This document shows, piece after piece, positions 1-6,069 of a stretch of DNA of 15,070 nt. The notes below the pieces were generated by a model. It was not told the origin of the DNA. It worked only from the letters and a program-made list of their open reading frames with translations, and did no database searches. A program made the position numbers and the translations under genes. The DNA comes from CAYQJS01 sp964417895 (GTDB taxonomy: Bacteria; Chloroflexota; UBA6077; SHYK01), in assembly GCA_964417895.1 (NCBI GenBank), contig CAYQJS010000083.1:1-15070 (forward strand). The letters are read 5' to 3'. The stretch's first letter is position 1, and every line of letters begins with the position of its first letter.

Positions 1-1176
1 GACAACATCGAGCATGTGATCAGCTACTGGGTCGTCTTCCATACGTTCCAGTCGCCGTTCCTCGGCGGCTACGCGGTCATCAGCCACTGGATGCCCTTTC
101 TGCTGTTCTCCGTTTGGGCTGGCTCTCTGGCCGATCGCTTCGATTGCCGCCGCCTGCTCCAGCTCTCGATGGCGCTCTTCGCCGCGGCATCGCTCGCCTG
201 GGGCATCCTCTTTCTCACCGACACGCTCCAGGTCTGGCACGCAATGGTGATCCTCACGATCCACGGGTTCGCCGGCGTGTTCTGGGGGCCAGCCGGTCAG
301 CTCATCCTCCACGATGTGGTGGGCCGCGAGCACTTGCAGAGCGCGATCCGCCTCACCTCGACGGGGCGGCGGCTCGGTCTGCTCCTCGGGCCAGGCGTCG
401 GCGGCGCCCTGATGCTGGCCTTCGGGCCTGCCGTTGGCTTGCTCGTCAACGCGCTGGCGTACGCGCCGCTCGCCATCTGGGCGCTGGCGGTGCCGCACAC
501 CGGCCACGCAGAGGAGCGGGCGCCCCGTTCAGGCGGTGGCGGACTCGCGGACATCGTGCGGCTCCTCCGCGAGCTGTCCGCCAACCGCCCACTGGTCGCG
601 ATGATCGGCCTGGCTGGGTGCACCGCCCTTCTCGTTGGCAACGCGTTCCAGGCCCAGATGCCGGAGTTCGCCGAGGGCTTTGGCCCTGAGGATCCGGGCC
701 GCTACGCCGTTCTCCAAACGGCGCAGGCTGCAGGAGCAGTGGCGGGTGGGGTGCTACTCGAGAGCGTTGGCCTGCTCCGGCCCCGAGCTGAGACCGCCAT
801 CGTGTGCGGCGCTCTCTTCGGCGTGGCCGCCCTCGCCTTCGCCGGAGCCCCCAGCTACGTGGTAGCGGTCGGCGTGCTCGTGCTCGTGGGCATGCTGCGC
901 CTGGCCTTCAGTGCGATGGCGCAGACCCTCGTCCAGTTGCTGGCCCCATCCGACGTGCGCGGGCGCACTGTCGGCGCTTACCACATGGCCCAGGCGGGGT
1001 TGCAGGTGGGCAGTGGCTTCACCGTCGGCCTCGTCGGCGGCTTTATCGGCATCCATTGGGCCCTGGCGCTCAGCGCCTTCGCCCTCATCGTGGCCGACGT
1101 TGGCCTGCTCCTTTTCGTGCGTCGCGGTCGAAAGACGGATTCGTCGCGTCCAGCGGCTAGCGTCGACGCAAGCTGA
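1..1176 (+). CDS. MFS transporter, exporter-type (5' truncated)
   Basis: Integral inner-membrane major facilitator protein. The reading frame is open to the window edge and begins mid-protein with DNIEHVISYWVVF. That stretch, followed by the cytoplasmic loop motif GSLADRFDCRR, is the motif-A region of the EntS-like/DHA3 branch of MFS exporters, so the GTG at 16 is an internal codon and not the start. About 390 residues are visible, with many hydrophobic segments of roughly 20 residues, consistent with about 11 of the usual 12 helices and a central hydrophilic loop near HAEERAPRSGGG. The substrate cannot be read from sequence; efflux of a small molecule or siderophore is the family norm. The gene ends at TGA and overlaps the convergent deacetylase gene by 20 nt. 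I am confident of the family and not of the substrate. Confidence 0.9.
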   Translation, partial: DNIEHVISYWVVFHTFQSPFLGGYAVISHWMPFLLFSVWAGSLADRFDCRRLLQLSMALFAAASLAWGILFLTDTLQVWHAMVILTIHGFAGVFWGPAGQLILHDVVGREHLQSAIRLTSTGRRLGLLLGPGVGGALMLAFGPAVGLLVNALAYAPLAIWALAVPHTGHAEERAPRSGGGGLADIVRLLRELSANRPLVAMIGLAGCTALLVGNAFQAQMPEFAEGFGPEDPGRYAVLQTAQAAGAVAGGVLLESVGLLRPRAETAIVCGALFGVAALAFAGAPSYVVAVGVLVLVGMLRLAFSAMAQTLVQLLAPSDVRGRTVGAYHMAQAGLQVGSGFTVGLVGGFIGIHWALALSAFALIVADVGLLLFVRRGRKTDSSRPAASVDAS

Positions 1177-1885
1177 CGTGCCGGAATGTCTCGGCGTAGG
1201 CGACTCCGTGCTCCTCGCCGGCCTGCTTTAGCCGCCCCCTTGCGAACTGCCCCACGCGCTCGAAGTCGTTGAACTGGCTCCGGTGACAGCGGAGAGCCTC
1301 GATCTTGGTGTCTATCGTGGCGCTTACATCCACCCAGAAGTTGGGCGGGCTGGCGCCCCAGAGGTACAGCTCATAGACGGTGTGGGTCGGTAGGCCCTCG
1401 GCGATCTGCTCCGGGTACTGAAGCGGCCCCCGCGCAAAAGGGTAGACGGCGTCGATGGTGACCTCCCCGGTCGCCCGATGGTCCGCGTGGTTGATGAAGC
1501 CGCTCGCGCTGATCATCACCGTGGGGTCGTGGGTGAACACCGCGTCCGGGCGCCAGGTCCTGATCCACCGTACGACGTCGCCTCTGAAATCGATGCTGTA
1601 CACGAGCTCGCCGTCGCGCCTGGGCAGGATAACCACCTCACTGACGCCGAGCGCCTCGGCCGCCGCCCGTTGCTCGCGGTCGCGGATCGCGGCCAGCTCC
1701 TCTGCGCTGATCCCTGTCTCGTCAGTCCCCTTGTCTCCGTTCGTGCAGATGAGGTAATAGGCGGTCGCACCCTCGCGCACCCACCTGGCCACGGTTCCCC
1801 CGCAGCCGAACTCGGCGTCATCGGGATGGGCCGCAACGACCATGATGCGCCGCGGGACCTCCTGGACTGGGGCCGGCTCGCTCAT
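1157..1885 (-). CDS. PIG-L (LmbE-like) family deacetylase
   Basis: Zinc-dependent N-acetylglucosaminyl-type deacetylase of the LmbE/PIG-L family, 242 residues from the chosen start. The N-terminal signature AHPDDAEFGCGG (residues 19-30) supplies His20 and Asp23 as likely metal and catalytic residues, and NHADHRATG (132-140) supplies the second metal-binding His pair. The frame extends upstream to 1915, but I chose the ATG at 1885 because it overlaps the TGA of the upstream queD-like gene as ATGA, the usual arrangement for translational coupling. It is the last gene of a three-gene operon with the pterin-type enzymes. Family members deacetylate amino-sugar conjugates (mycothiol or bacillithiol precursors, GlcNAc lipids) or small metabolites. 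Which one applies here is unknown; the pterin context suggests a substrate other than a cell-wall sugar, but that is inference. Confidence 0.9.
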   Translation of the reverse strand: MSEPAPVQEVPRRIMVVAAHPDDAEFGCGGTVARWVREGATAYYLICTNGDKGTDETGISAEELAAIRDREQRAAAEALGVSEVVILPRRDGELVYSIDFRGDVVRWIRTWRPDAVFTHDPTVMISASGFINHADHRATGEVTIDAVYPFARGPLQYPEQIAEGLPTHTVYELYLWGASPPNFWVDVSATIDTKIEALRCHRSQFNDFERVGQFARGRLKQAGEEHGVAYAETFRHVSLRRR

Positions 1886-2361
1886 CGTTCCGGCACCCGC
1901 GCCCCGGCCGGCCACGCTGCTCCATCAAGCGTCGCACCCCCCGCCGTCGGCTCGAACGTCGCGTGAGATCCGGGCGATTCCCAGAAGCGGACGCACGCCA
2001 CGGGGAAGCCCTGCCGCGTCGCCGCATCGCATATCAACTCGGCCAGCCGCTCTGCCGTGGGGTTGTGGTCCATGACGAACGTGGGCTCATGCAAGTCCGC
2101 CAGGAGCGGCACGAGGGGATCGTCACCGCGCAGCACCATCTTGTGGTCTAGATTCTGGTCGATCCAGTCCTGAACGCTGTGTTTAACGCGGGTGAAGTCG
2201 ACCGCGATATCGGCGCGGTCCAGCACGTCGGCGTGCAGCTCGATCTCGACGCGGCCGTTGTGGCCGTGCGGATGCGCGCACTTGCCGTCGTAGTCCAGGA
2301 GGCGGTGCCCATAGGAGAAGTGCAGCTCGGTGGTGACTCGATACACAGGGATTCCCTTCAT
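1882..2361 (-). CDS. queD: 6-carboxytetrahydropterin synthase / PTPS-family protein
   Basis: Cytosolic pterin enzyme of the QueD/PTPS fold, 159 residues, slightly longer than E. coli QueD (about 120) because of insertions and a C-terminal extension after residue 140. It would convert 7,8-dihydroneopterin triphosphate to 6-carboxytetrahydropterin for queuosine (QueD), or to 6-pyruvoyltetrahydropterin (PTPS). Visible residues are zinc ligands His19, His32 and His34, the catalytic Cys28 in C-x3-HGH, the Asp72-His73 pair in LDHKM, PTAE at 101-104, and Glu128 in RFWESP, which binds the pterin. The ATG at 2361 overlaps the TGA of the upstream SDR (ATGA), and its own TGA overlaps the start of the PIG-L gene. 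A queC gene lies divergently about 1 kb away, favouring QueD. The pteridine-reductase-like partner keeps a biopterin-type role possible. Confidence 0.9.
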   Translation of the reverse strand: MKGIPVYRVTTELHFSYGHRLLDYDGKCAHPHGHNGRVEIELHADVLDRADIAVDFTRVKHSVQDWIDQNLDHKMVLRGDDPLVPLLADLHEPTFVMDHNPTAERLAELICDAATRQGFPVACVRFWESPGSHATFEPTAGGATLDGAAWPAGARVPER

Positions 2362-3092
2362 GCGATGAGCCGCCCGCCGTCGACGGGCAGGATCGCGCCG
2401 GTGATGAAATCGGAGCCCTCGATGAGAAACGCCACGGCGCTGGCGATGTCGTCGGGTGACCCCCAGCGCCCCAGCAGGGTGCCGGCGCTGGCTTCCTCCA
2501 CCTCCTCGGCGTTCAGGTCAAGAGGCGGGGCAACCGGGCCGGGCGCGACGGCATTCACCCGCACGCTGGGCGCCAGCTCGCGAGCGAACGCCTTGGTCAT
2601 GGTAACGATGCCGCCCTTGGCTATGAGGTAGGGCAGATAGTCGGGGTATGGGCGGAAGGCTGCCCAATCGGCCAGGTTCACGATGGCTCCGCCGCCCTCT
2701 TCCCGCATGCGCCGCCCGAACTCCAGGGAGCAGAGGAATGGGCCTTTCAGATTGACGGCCATGGACTCATCCCAGTCGCGCTCGGTGAGCGTTGCGATGG
2801 GGGTTCGCGGAAATATCGAGGCGTTGTTGACGAGGATCTCGACTCGGCCGAAAGCGCTCCGGGCCTCCTCGCTGAGCCGCGCTACGCCATCTGCGCTCGA
2901 GATGTCCGCCTGGACAGCCAGGACTCCCACGCCCAGGTCGCTGATCTTGGCCGCAAGCTCAGCGGCGGCGCCGGCCGACGTCCGATAGTTGACGACGATG
3001 TTTGCGCCCCGGCGCGCCAACTCCAGGCATATCTGCCGCCCCACGCGGAGTGCGCCCCCCGTAACGACAGCCGTTCGCCCCTCGACCTTCAT
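2358..3092 (-). CDS. SDR oxidoreductase, pteridine-reductase-like (FolM/PTR1 type)
   Basis: Short-chain dehydrogenase of 244 residues with a full Rossmann fold. The nucleotide motif is TGGALRVG (11-18), Arg37 in NYRTS suggests NADPH, and NNAS sits at 89-92. The catalytic set is unusual for a generic SDR: where Ser is expected there is Asp142 (NLAD), followed by Tyr155 and Lys159 in YLIAK. An Asp-Tyr-Lys arrangement together with NNASIFPRTPI is characteristic of pteridine and dihydromonapterin reductases such as Leishmania PTR1 and E. coli FolM. It probably reduces a pterin or dihydropterin in the cytosol. It is first in the operon and is translationally coupled to the PTPS-family gene by an ATGA overlap, which supports a pterin substrate. 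ATG start; ends in TGA. Assignment to SDR is certain, to pteridine reductase likely. Confidence 0.88.
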   Translation of the reverse strand: MKVEGRTAVVTGGALRVGRQICLELARRGANIVVNYRTSAGAAAELAAKISDLGVGVLAVQADISSADGVARLSEEARSAFGRVEILVNNASIFPRTPIATLTERDWDESMAVNLKGPFLCSLEFGRRMREEGGGAIVNLADWAAFRPYPDYLPYLIAKGGIVTMTKAFARELAPSVRVNAVAPGPVAPPLDLNAEEVEEASAGTLLGRWGSPDDIASAVAFLIEGSDFITGAILPVDGGRLIA

Positions 3093-3400
3093 CCTGCCCC
3101 ATCGGCCCCACCAAGCAGGGTCAGCGAAATGTTTCGTAGAAATCAGCTACGGCGCTCCCTCTCCCTAACCCTCCCCCGCGAGGGGGGAGGGCTACCGGTA
3201 CTCCCTCCCCCGTCGACGGGGGAGGGCTGGGGAGAGGGTGAATGGGCGGTCTCACATTGGCTCAGGGTAATGTTGCACGATGGGCCGGCGCGTCGTAAAG
3301 TGGGCCGGGCCTCCCCCCACCGAGCATCGGCTGTTCCCCTACTGCAAAGAGGGTTGCGATCAGGACGCTGACTCGCATCCCCGTCTGCCGGATCGATCGT
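3093..3400. other. Divergent intergenic region between the SDR operon and queC
   Basis: A 308-nt stretch with no convincing gene. It must hold the promoters for the minus-strand SDR-queD-deacetylase operon and the plus-strand queC gene. About a quarter of it is a C/G-rich palindromic repeat, listed separately. I saw no preQ1-riboswitch-like structure, no consensus sigma-70 promoter pair and no tRNA. The short open frames across it are composition-driven and encode nothing recognisable. Confidence 0.6.
3157..3238. repeat. C/G-rich nested palindromic repeat (REP-like), copy 1
   Basis: Two adjacent inverted repeats: CCCTCCCCC/GGGGGGAGGG (3169-3191) and a perfect 24-bp palindrome at 3203-3226 with half-site CCCTCCCCCGTC. 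They are enclosed by an outer inverted pair, CCCTCTCC at 3157-3164 and GGAGAGGG at 3231-3238. The whole block could fold as one large cruciform or as two hairpins. A related block lies at 4635-4721. Position between genes, symmetry and recurrence fit a REP-like or non-autonomous palindromic element. Confidence 0.8.
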
Positions 3401-4090
3401 TTGAGCGACCGCGTCTGCACACTGGTGAGCGGAGGGGTCGACAGCGCCATCCTCGCGTGGAAGCTCATGCAAGATGGCTCCGAGGTCCATCCCGTCTACG
3501 TGCACGCGGGCATGGCCTGGGAGAGCGTCGAGCAGACCTGGCTGGAGCGTTACCTGGACGCGATCGCCGCACCGACGCTCCGCCCGCTTCGGACGTTGTC
3601 GTTTCCTCTCGCCGACGTCTACGAGTCACACTGGAGCCTGGGCGGACAGGGTGGACCGGGGTACGACGCACCCGATGAGGCCGTTTACCTCCCCGGTCGC
3701 AACCTCGTCCTCATCAGTAAGGCGGCGGTGTACTGTGCGCTGAACGGCATCGATCGCATCGCTCTGGGCCTGCTCGCGGCAAACCCGTTTCCCGACGCCA
3801 CCGACCACTTCTTCACCCACCTGGAGCGCGCGATAAGCGCCGGGCTTGCCCTCGATCTGCGGATCGAACGCCCGCTGTCCGCGCTTCATAAGGCTGAGGT
3901 CGTTCGCATGGGAGCGCACCTTCCCCTGGAGCTGACGTTCTCGTGTATCCGACCGGCCGGGGAGTGGCACTGCGGTGACTGTAACAAGTGCGCCGAGCGC
4001 CAGCGCGGCTTTATCGAGGCCGGTGTCGCTGACAGGACTCGTTATGCGCGCGCGCCAGGCATTGTGCAAGCACCCGCGCACGAATCATAA
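3401..4090 (+). CDS. queC: 7-cyano-7-deazaguanine synthase (QueC family)
   Basis: ATP-dependent cytosolic enzyme that converts 7-carboxy-7-deazaguanine plus ammonia to preQ0, on the route to queuosine (or other 7-deazapurines). Its 229 residues match the E. coli enzyme (231). The PP-loop SGGVDS lies at 10-15, PGRN at 98-101, a PFPDATDHF segment at 129-137 matches the family's YPD region, and four zinc cysteines sit at 182, 191, 194 and 197 with exactly the QueC spacing (C-x8-C-x2-C-x2-C). The start is TTG at 3401. No ATG or GTG fits nearby upstream in frame, and there is no strong Shine-Dalgarno site, so initiation may be weak. The selenoprotein peroxiredoxin starts 47 nt downstream and is probably co-transcribed. 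QueE and QueF are not in the window. It could act in a specialised deazapurine pathway, but the standard role is the simplest reading. Confidence 0.92.
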   Translation: MSDRVCTLVSGGVDSAILAWKLMQDGSEVHPVYVHAGMAWESVEQTWLERYLDAIAAPTLRPLRTLSFPLADVYESHWSLGGQGGPGYDAPDEAVYLPGRNLVLISKAAVYCALNGIDRIALGLLAANPFPDATDHFFTHLERAISAGLALDLRIERPLSALHKAEVVRMGAHLPLELTFSCIRPAGEWHCGDCNKCAERQRGFIEAGVADRTRYARAPGIVQAPAHES

Positions 4091-4092
4091 TC

Positions 4093-4124
4093 GGCCCGTT
4101 GGATTGTTGGCCCGTTGACTTGTT
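4093..4124 (+). repeat. 16-nt imperfect tandem duplication in selenoprotein leader
   Basis: Two abutting 16-nt units, GGCCCGTTGGATTGTT and GGCCCGTTGACTTGTT, differ at two adjacent positions. The second unit ends directly at the GGGAGG ribosome-binding site of the selenoprotein gene. It fills most of the queC-redoxin spacer, and may be a simple duplication or a leader element. Confidence 0.7.
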
Positions 4125-4137
4125 GGGAGGAAAAGGC

Positions 4138-4605
4138 ATGGAGACGCAAGCGCCCGAGGTAGGAGACCAGGCCCCCGAATTCACGCTGCCGTCAACGCAG
4201 CACGGCGACCTGTCGCTGAGCGGTCTGCGCGGCAAGAAAGTGCTCATCGCGTTCTATCCACGAGACTTCACCGGCGGCTGAACGCGTGAGCTGACCGCCC
4301 TTCGGGCGGACCACCAGAAGTTCCTGGACCTCGATGCTGAGGTGGTCGCCATCAGCAACGACGACATCGACTCACACTGCAAGTTTGCCGAGTCCCTCGG
4401 AGGCCTTTCGTTCCTACACCTGAGTGACGGCGAGCTGAAGACAGCCCGGTTGTACGACGTGGTGAACGACCGTGGAAACGGCTGTCGCAGGTCGCTATTC
4501 GTCGTGGACCGCGACGGAGTCCTCCGACACGTTAATCGGGCATATCAGGTCAGCGAAGAAGCCCAGTACCAGGCTGTGCTCGATGCCCTCGCGACCATCA
4601 AGTAG
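4138..4605 (+). CDS. Selenocysteine-containing peroxiredoxin (in-frame UGA at codon 48)
   Basis: Thiol/selenol peroxidase of the AhpC/TSA (BCP/AhpE-like) fold, 155 residues read through one TGA. The ATG at 4138 follows GGGAGG (4125-4130) by 7 nt. The N-terminal half has VGDQAPEFTLP and AFYPRDFTGG (38-47). TGA at 4279-4281 then falls exactly where the peroxidatic Cys of the TxxC motif belongs, and TRELTALR continues in the same frame. After it come AEVVAISNDDIDSH (67-80), FLHLSDGE, Arg117/118 in CRRSLFVVDRDGVLRHV, and a normal C-terminal helix ending at TAG. The active-site set would be Thr45, Sec48 and Arg118. Cys81 or Cys116 might serve as resolving residue. A hairpin 14 nt past the TGA fits a bacterial SECIS. 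The gene follows queC by 47 nt. It would reduce H2O2 or organic hydroperoxides in the cytosol. A pseudogene is unlikely because the frame stays intact and conserved on both sides. Confidence 0.93.
4279..4317 (+). promoter_or_regulatory. Sec UGA codon and candidate bacterial SECIS hairpin 1
   Basis: The UGA (4279-4281) is followed by a 6-bp G/C stem, CCGCCC (4295-4300) with GGGCGG (4304-4309), closing a UUC loop (CUUCG if the top pair opens). A short lower stem, CUG 4291-4293 with CAG 4315-4317, can extend it. The apical loop starts 19 nt after the UGA, inside the usual 16-37 nt window for bacterial SECIS elements bound by SelB. The small loop lacks an obvious unpaired G unless the closing pair opens. 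Confidence 0.75.
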
Positions 4606-4634
4606 CGAACCGGCCGCCGCACGGGCACGAATTC

Positions 4635-4721
4635 TCACCCTCTCCCTATCCCTCCCCCGTCGAGGGGGAGGGGACAGCCCGGGACCCCTTCCCTCCCCCG
4701 TCGAGGGGGAGGGGACAGCCC
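4635..4721. repeat. C/G-rich palindromic repeat (REP-like), copy 2, with 31-nt direct duplication
   Basis: A lead-in CTCACCCTCTCCCTAT (4635-4650) is followed by two identical 31-nt units at 4650-4680 and 4691-4721. Each contains an 8-bp inverted repeat, CCTCCCCC with GGGGGAGG, around GTCGA, followed by GGACAGCCC. The core is the same as in the 3157-3238 element. The block separates the first selenoprotein from the HEAT-like gene. Its hairpins could act as a weak transcription barrier, but there is no U tract. Confidence 0.85.
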
Positions 4722-4740
4722 CAGACCCCCGTACCCTGGC

Positions 4741-4746
4741 TATAAT
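4741..4746 (+). promoter_or_regulatory. Candidate -10 element upstream of HEAT-like gene
   Basis: A perfect TATAAT lies 21 nt upstream of the GTG at 4768, in otherwise very GC-rich DNA. No matching TTGACA is visible at 16-18 nt spacing; that region is occupied by the end of the palindromic repeat. If real, transcription would start near 4753 and give a leader of only 15-25 nt. Confidence 0.45.
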
Positions 4747-4767
4747 CGCGCGAGATTCCCGAAGCGG

Positions 4768-6030
4768 GTGACAGTCATGGCCGAGCCTCCCGCTGGCCAG
4801 GGGCCGCGCGGATCACAGGTGAGCCCACTCGGCCGAGAGTGGGCCGAAGCCCTCGCCGCGGGAGCATCCCCCGAGGAGCTTGCCGATCGGATTGTCGCCG
4901 CGGTGCCCGACGACGCCGCGGCCGGCGTGCGCGGGCTTACTGCGCTCAGCGGCCCTCTGGCGCTTCCCGTGCTAACCGCGCTCGCGGGTTCCGCGCCTTC
5001 CCAGCTCGCGGTCGCGGCGGCGGAGGCGCTCGCGTCGATCCGGGAAGCGGCGGCAGCCGATGCGCTGGACCAGCTGGCCCGGTCGTCTTCCGACCGAGCT
5101 GTGCAGAAGGCCGCGCGGCGCTCCCTCCATCGTCTGTCGAGCCAGGGGGTCCGGCCCCGCCCCGTGGCTCCCCGCGCTGTTGCGGGCGTAGGCGGGAGGG
5201 GTGCCACGCTCTATCGGGCTATCGCCAGCTCGTTCGACGGCACGGGTACTCGCTCTCTCTGGCTCGCCGCCGAGCGACCCCTCGGCGGCATCTACATGAT
5301 CGCCACAGCGATCGACGACGTTGGAGGGCTGACAGACTGTGTCGGACGCGACACGACCCGAAAGCGCTTCGCCGAGCAAGAGCAAACCATGCGTGACAAG
5401 GATCCGATGGCGTGGGTCGAGCTTCCGCTCGACTACGCTCGACAGCTGATCGGCGAAGCCGTCGAGACGTCGCGCTCCGCTGGAAGCGGGGTGCCGAGTG
5501 GCTACGCGGTGTGGGCGGAGATGATCGGTGCGCCGAGTGAGCCGTTTCGGGAGGCGCTCATATACGCGGAAATCAGCGCGTTCGAGGCCCGCATGCATCC
5601 GACCCTCGAGGCCGAGGGGCCCCGTCTCTTCGAGCAACCTGAAGTCGAGCCGTGGTTCTTCCCTCCGGAGCAGGTACGCAAGTGGGTGCAGCAGCTCACG
5701 GAGTCAGCGACGTCGCGGCTCATCCTGACACCAGAGTCGGAGGGTGAGCGCCAACAGCGTCTCGTAAAAGAGGCGATGGGCGAGCTTCTGCCTCCCCGCG
5801 AGCGGCGCGGACTCCGCCGCCGTCTGGAGGAGACCGCCTATATCTTCCAGCGGACGGACCGCCCAACAGACGCGCGGCGCGCCGTGGCGGCCGCTGCGAC
5901 TATTGAGGAGGAGCGCCCGCTGCGGCCGGCGCACCCGTTCCTGCGCGCGCTGGTGGAGCGCTCCTTCCGTATCGCCTTGGAGGTCGATCGGTCAGGCTTC
6001 GAACCCATCCGGCTGGCCCGAGCACGCTAG
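4768..6030 (+). CDS. HEAT-repeat-like protein of unknown function
   Basis: A 420-residue soluble protein that I do not recognise as a named family. Residues about 25-130 are Ala/Leu-rich paired helices (for example LPVLTALAGSAPSQLAVAAAEALASI and ADALDQLARSSSDRAVQKAARRSLHRL), the pattern of two or three HEAT/armadillo-like repeats. A Pro/Arg/Gly-rich linker follows (about 130-150), then a mixed alpha/beta domain of about 270 residues beginning ATLYRAIASSFDGTGTRSLWLAAERP. The C-terminal part contains WFFPPEQVRKWVQQL and an Arg-rich stretch, LLPPRERRGLRRRLEETAYI. There is no signal peptide or membrane segment. The start is GTG 4768 or ATG 4777; neither has a strong Shine-Dalgarno site. A TATAAT lies just upstream, suggesting its own promoter. 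HEAT repeats usually mediate protein contacts, so a scaffold or regulatory role is possible. Confidence 0.85.
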   Translation: MTVMAEPPAGQGPRGSQVSPLGREWAEALAAGASPEELADRIVAAVPDDAAAGVRGLTALSGPLALPVLTALAGSAPSQLAVAAAEALASIREAAAADALDQLARSSSDRAVQKAARRSLHRLSSQGVRPRPVAPRAVAGVGGRGATLYRAIASSFDGTGTRSLWLAAERPLGGIYMIATAIDDVGGLTDCVGRDTTRKRFAEQEQTMRDKDPMAWVELPLDYARQLIGEAVETSRSAGSGVPSGYAVWAEMIGAPSEPFREALIYAEISAFEARMHPTLEAEGPRLFEQPEVEPWFFPPEQVRKWVQQLTESATSRLILTPESEGERQQRLVKEAMGELLPPRERRGLRRRLEETAYIFQRTDRPTDARRAVAAAATIEEERPLRPAHPFLRALVERSFRIALEVDRSGFEPIRLARAR

Positions 6031-6069
6031 GCGCGCAACGGCCGGTCGGCAGCGACCAGGAGGTCGATG

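Noticed and set aside
3143..3505. A 120-codon minus-strand ORF across the divergent spacer and queC start
   Set aside because: It runs through the palindromic repeat (giving PSPQPSPVDGGG-type low-complexity sequence) and antisense to queC; no ribosome-binding site or family resemblance.
4099..4281. A separate 60-residue ORF ending at the TGA
   Set aside because: It is the N-terminal half of the selenoprotein with an unsupported upstream TTG start; the ATG at 4138 has the ribosome-binding site.
3157..4721. A CRISPR array, given the repeated C/G-rich units
   Set aside because: Repeats are few, internally palindromic, unevenly spaced and lack unique uniform spacers; no cas genes are present.
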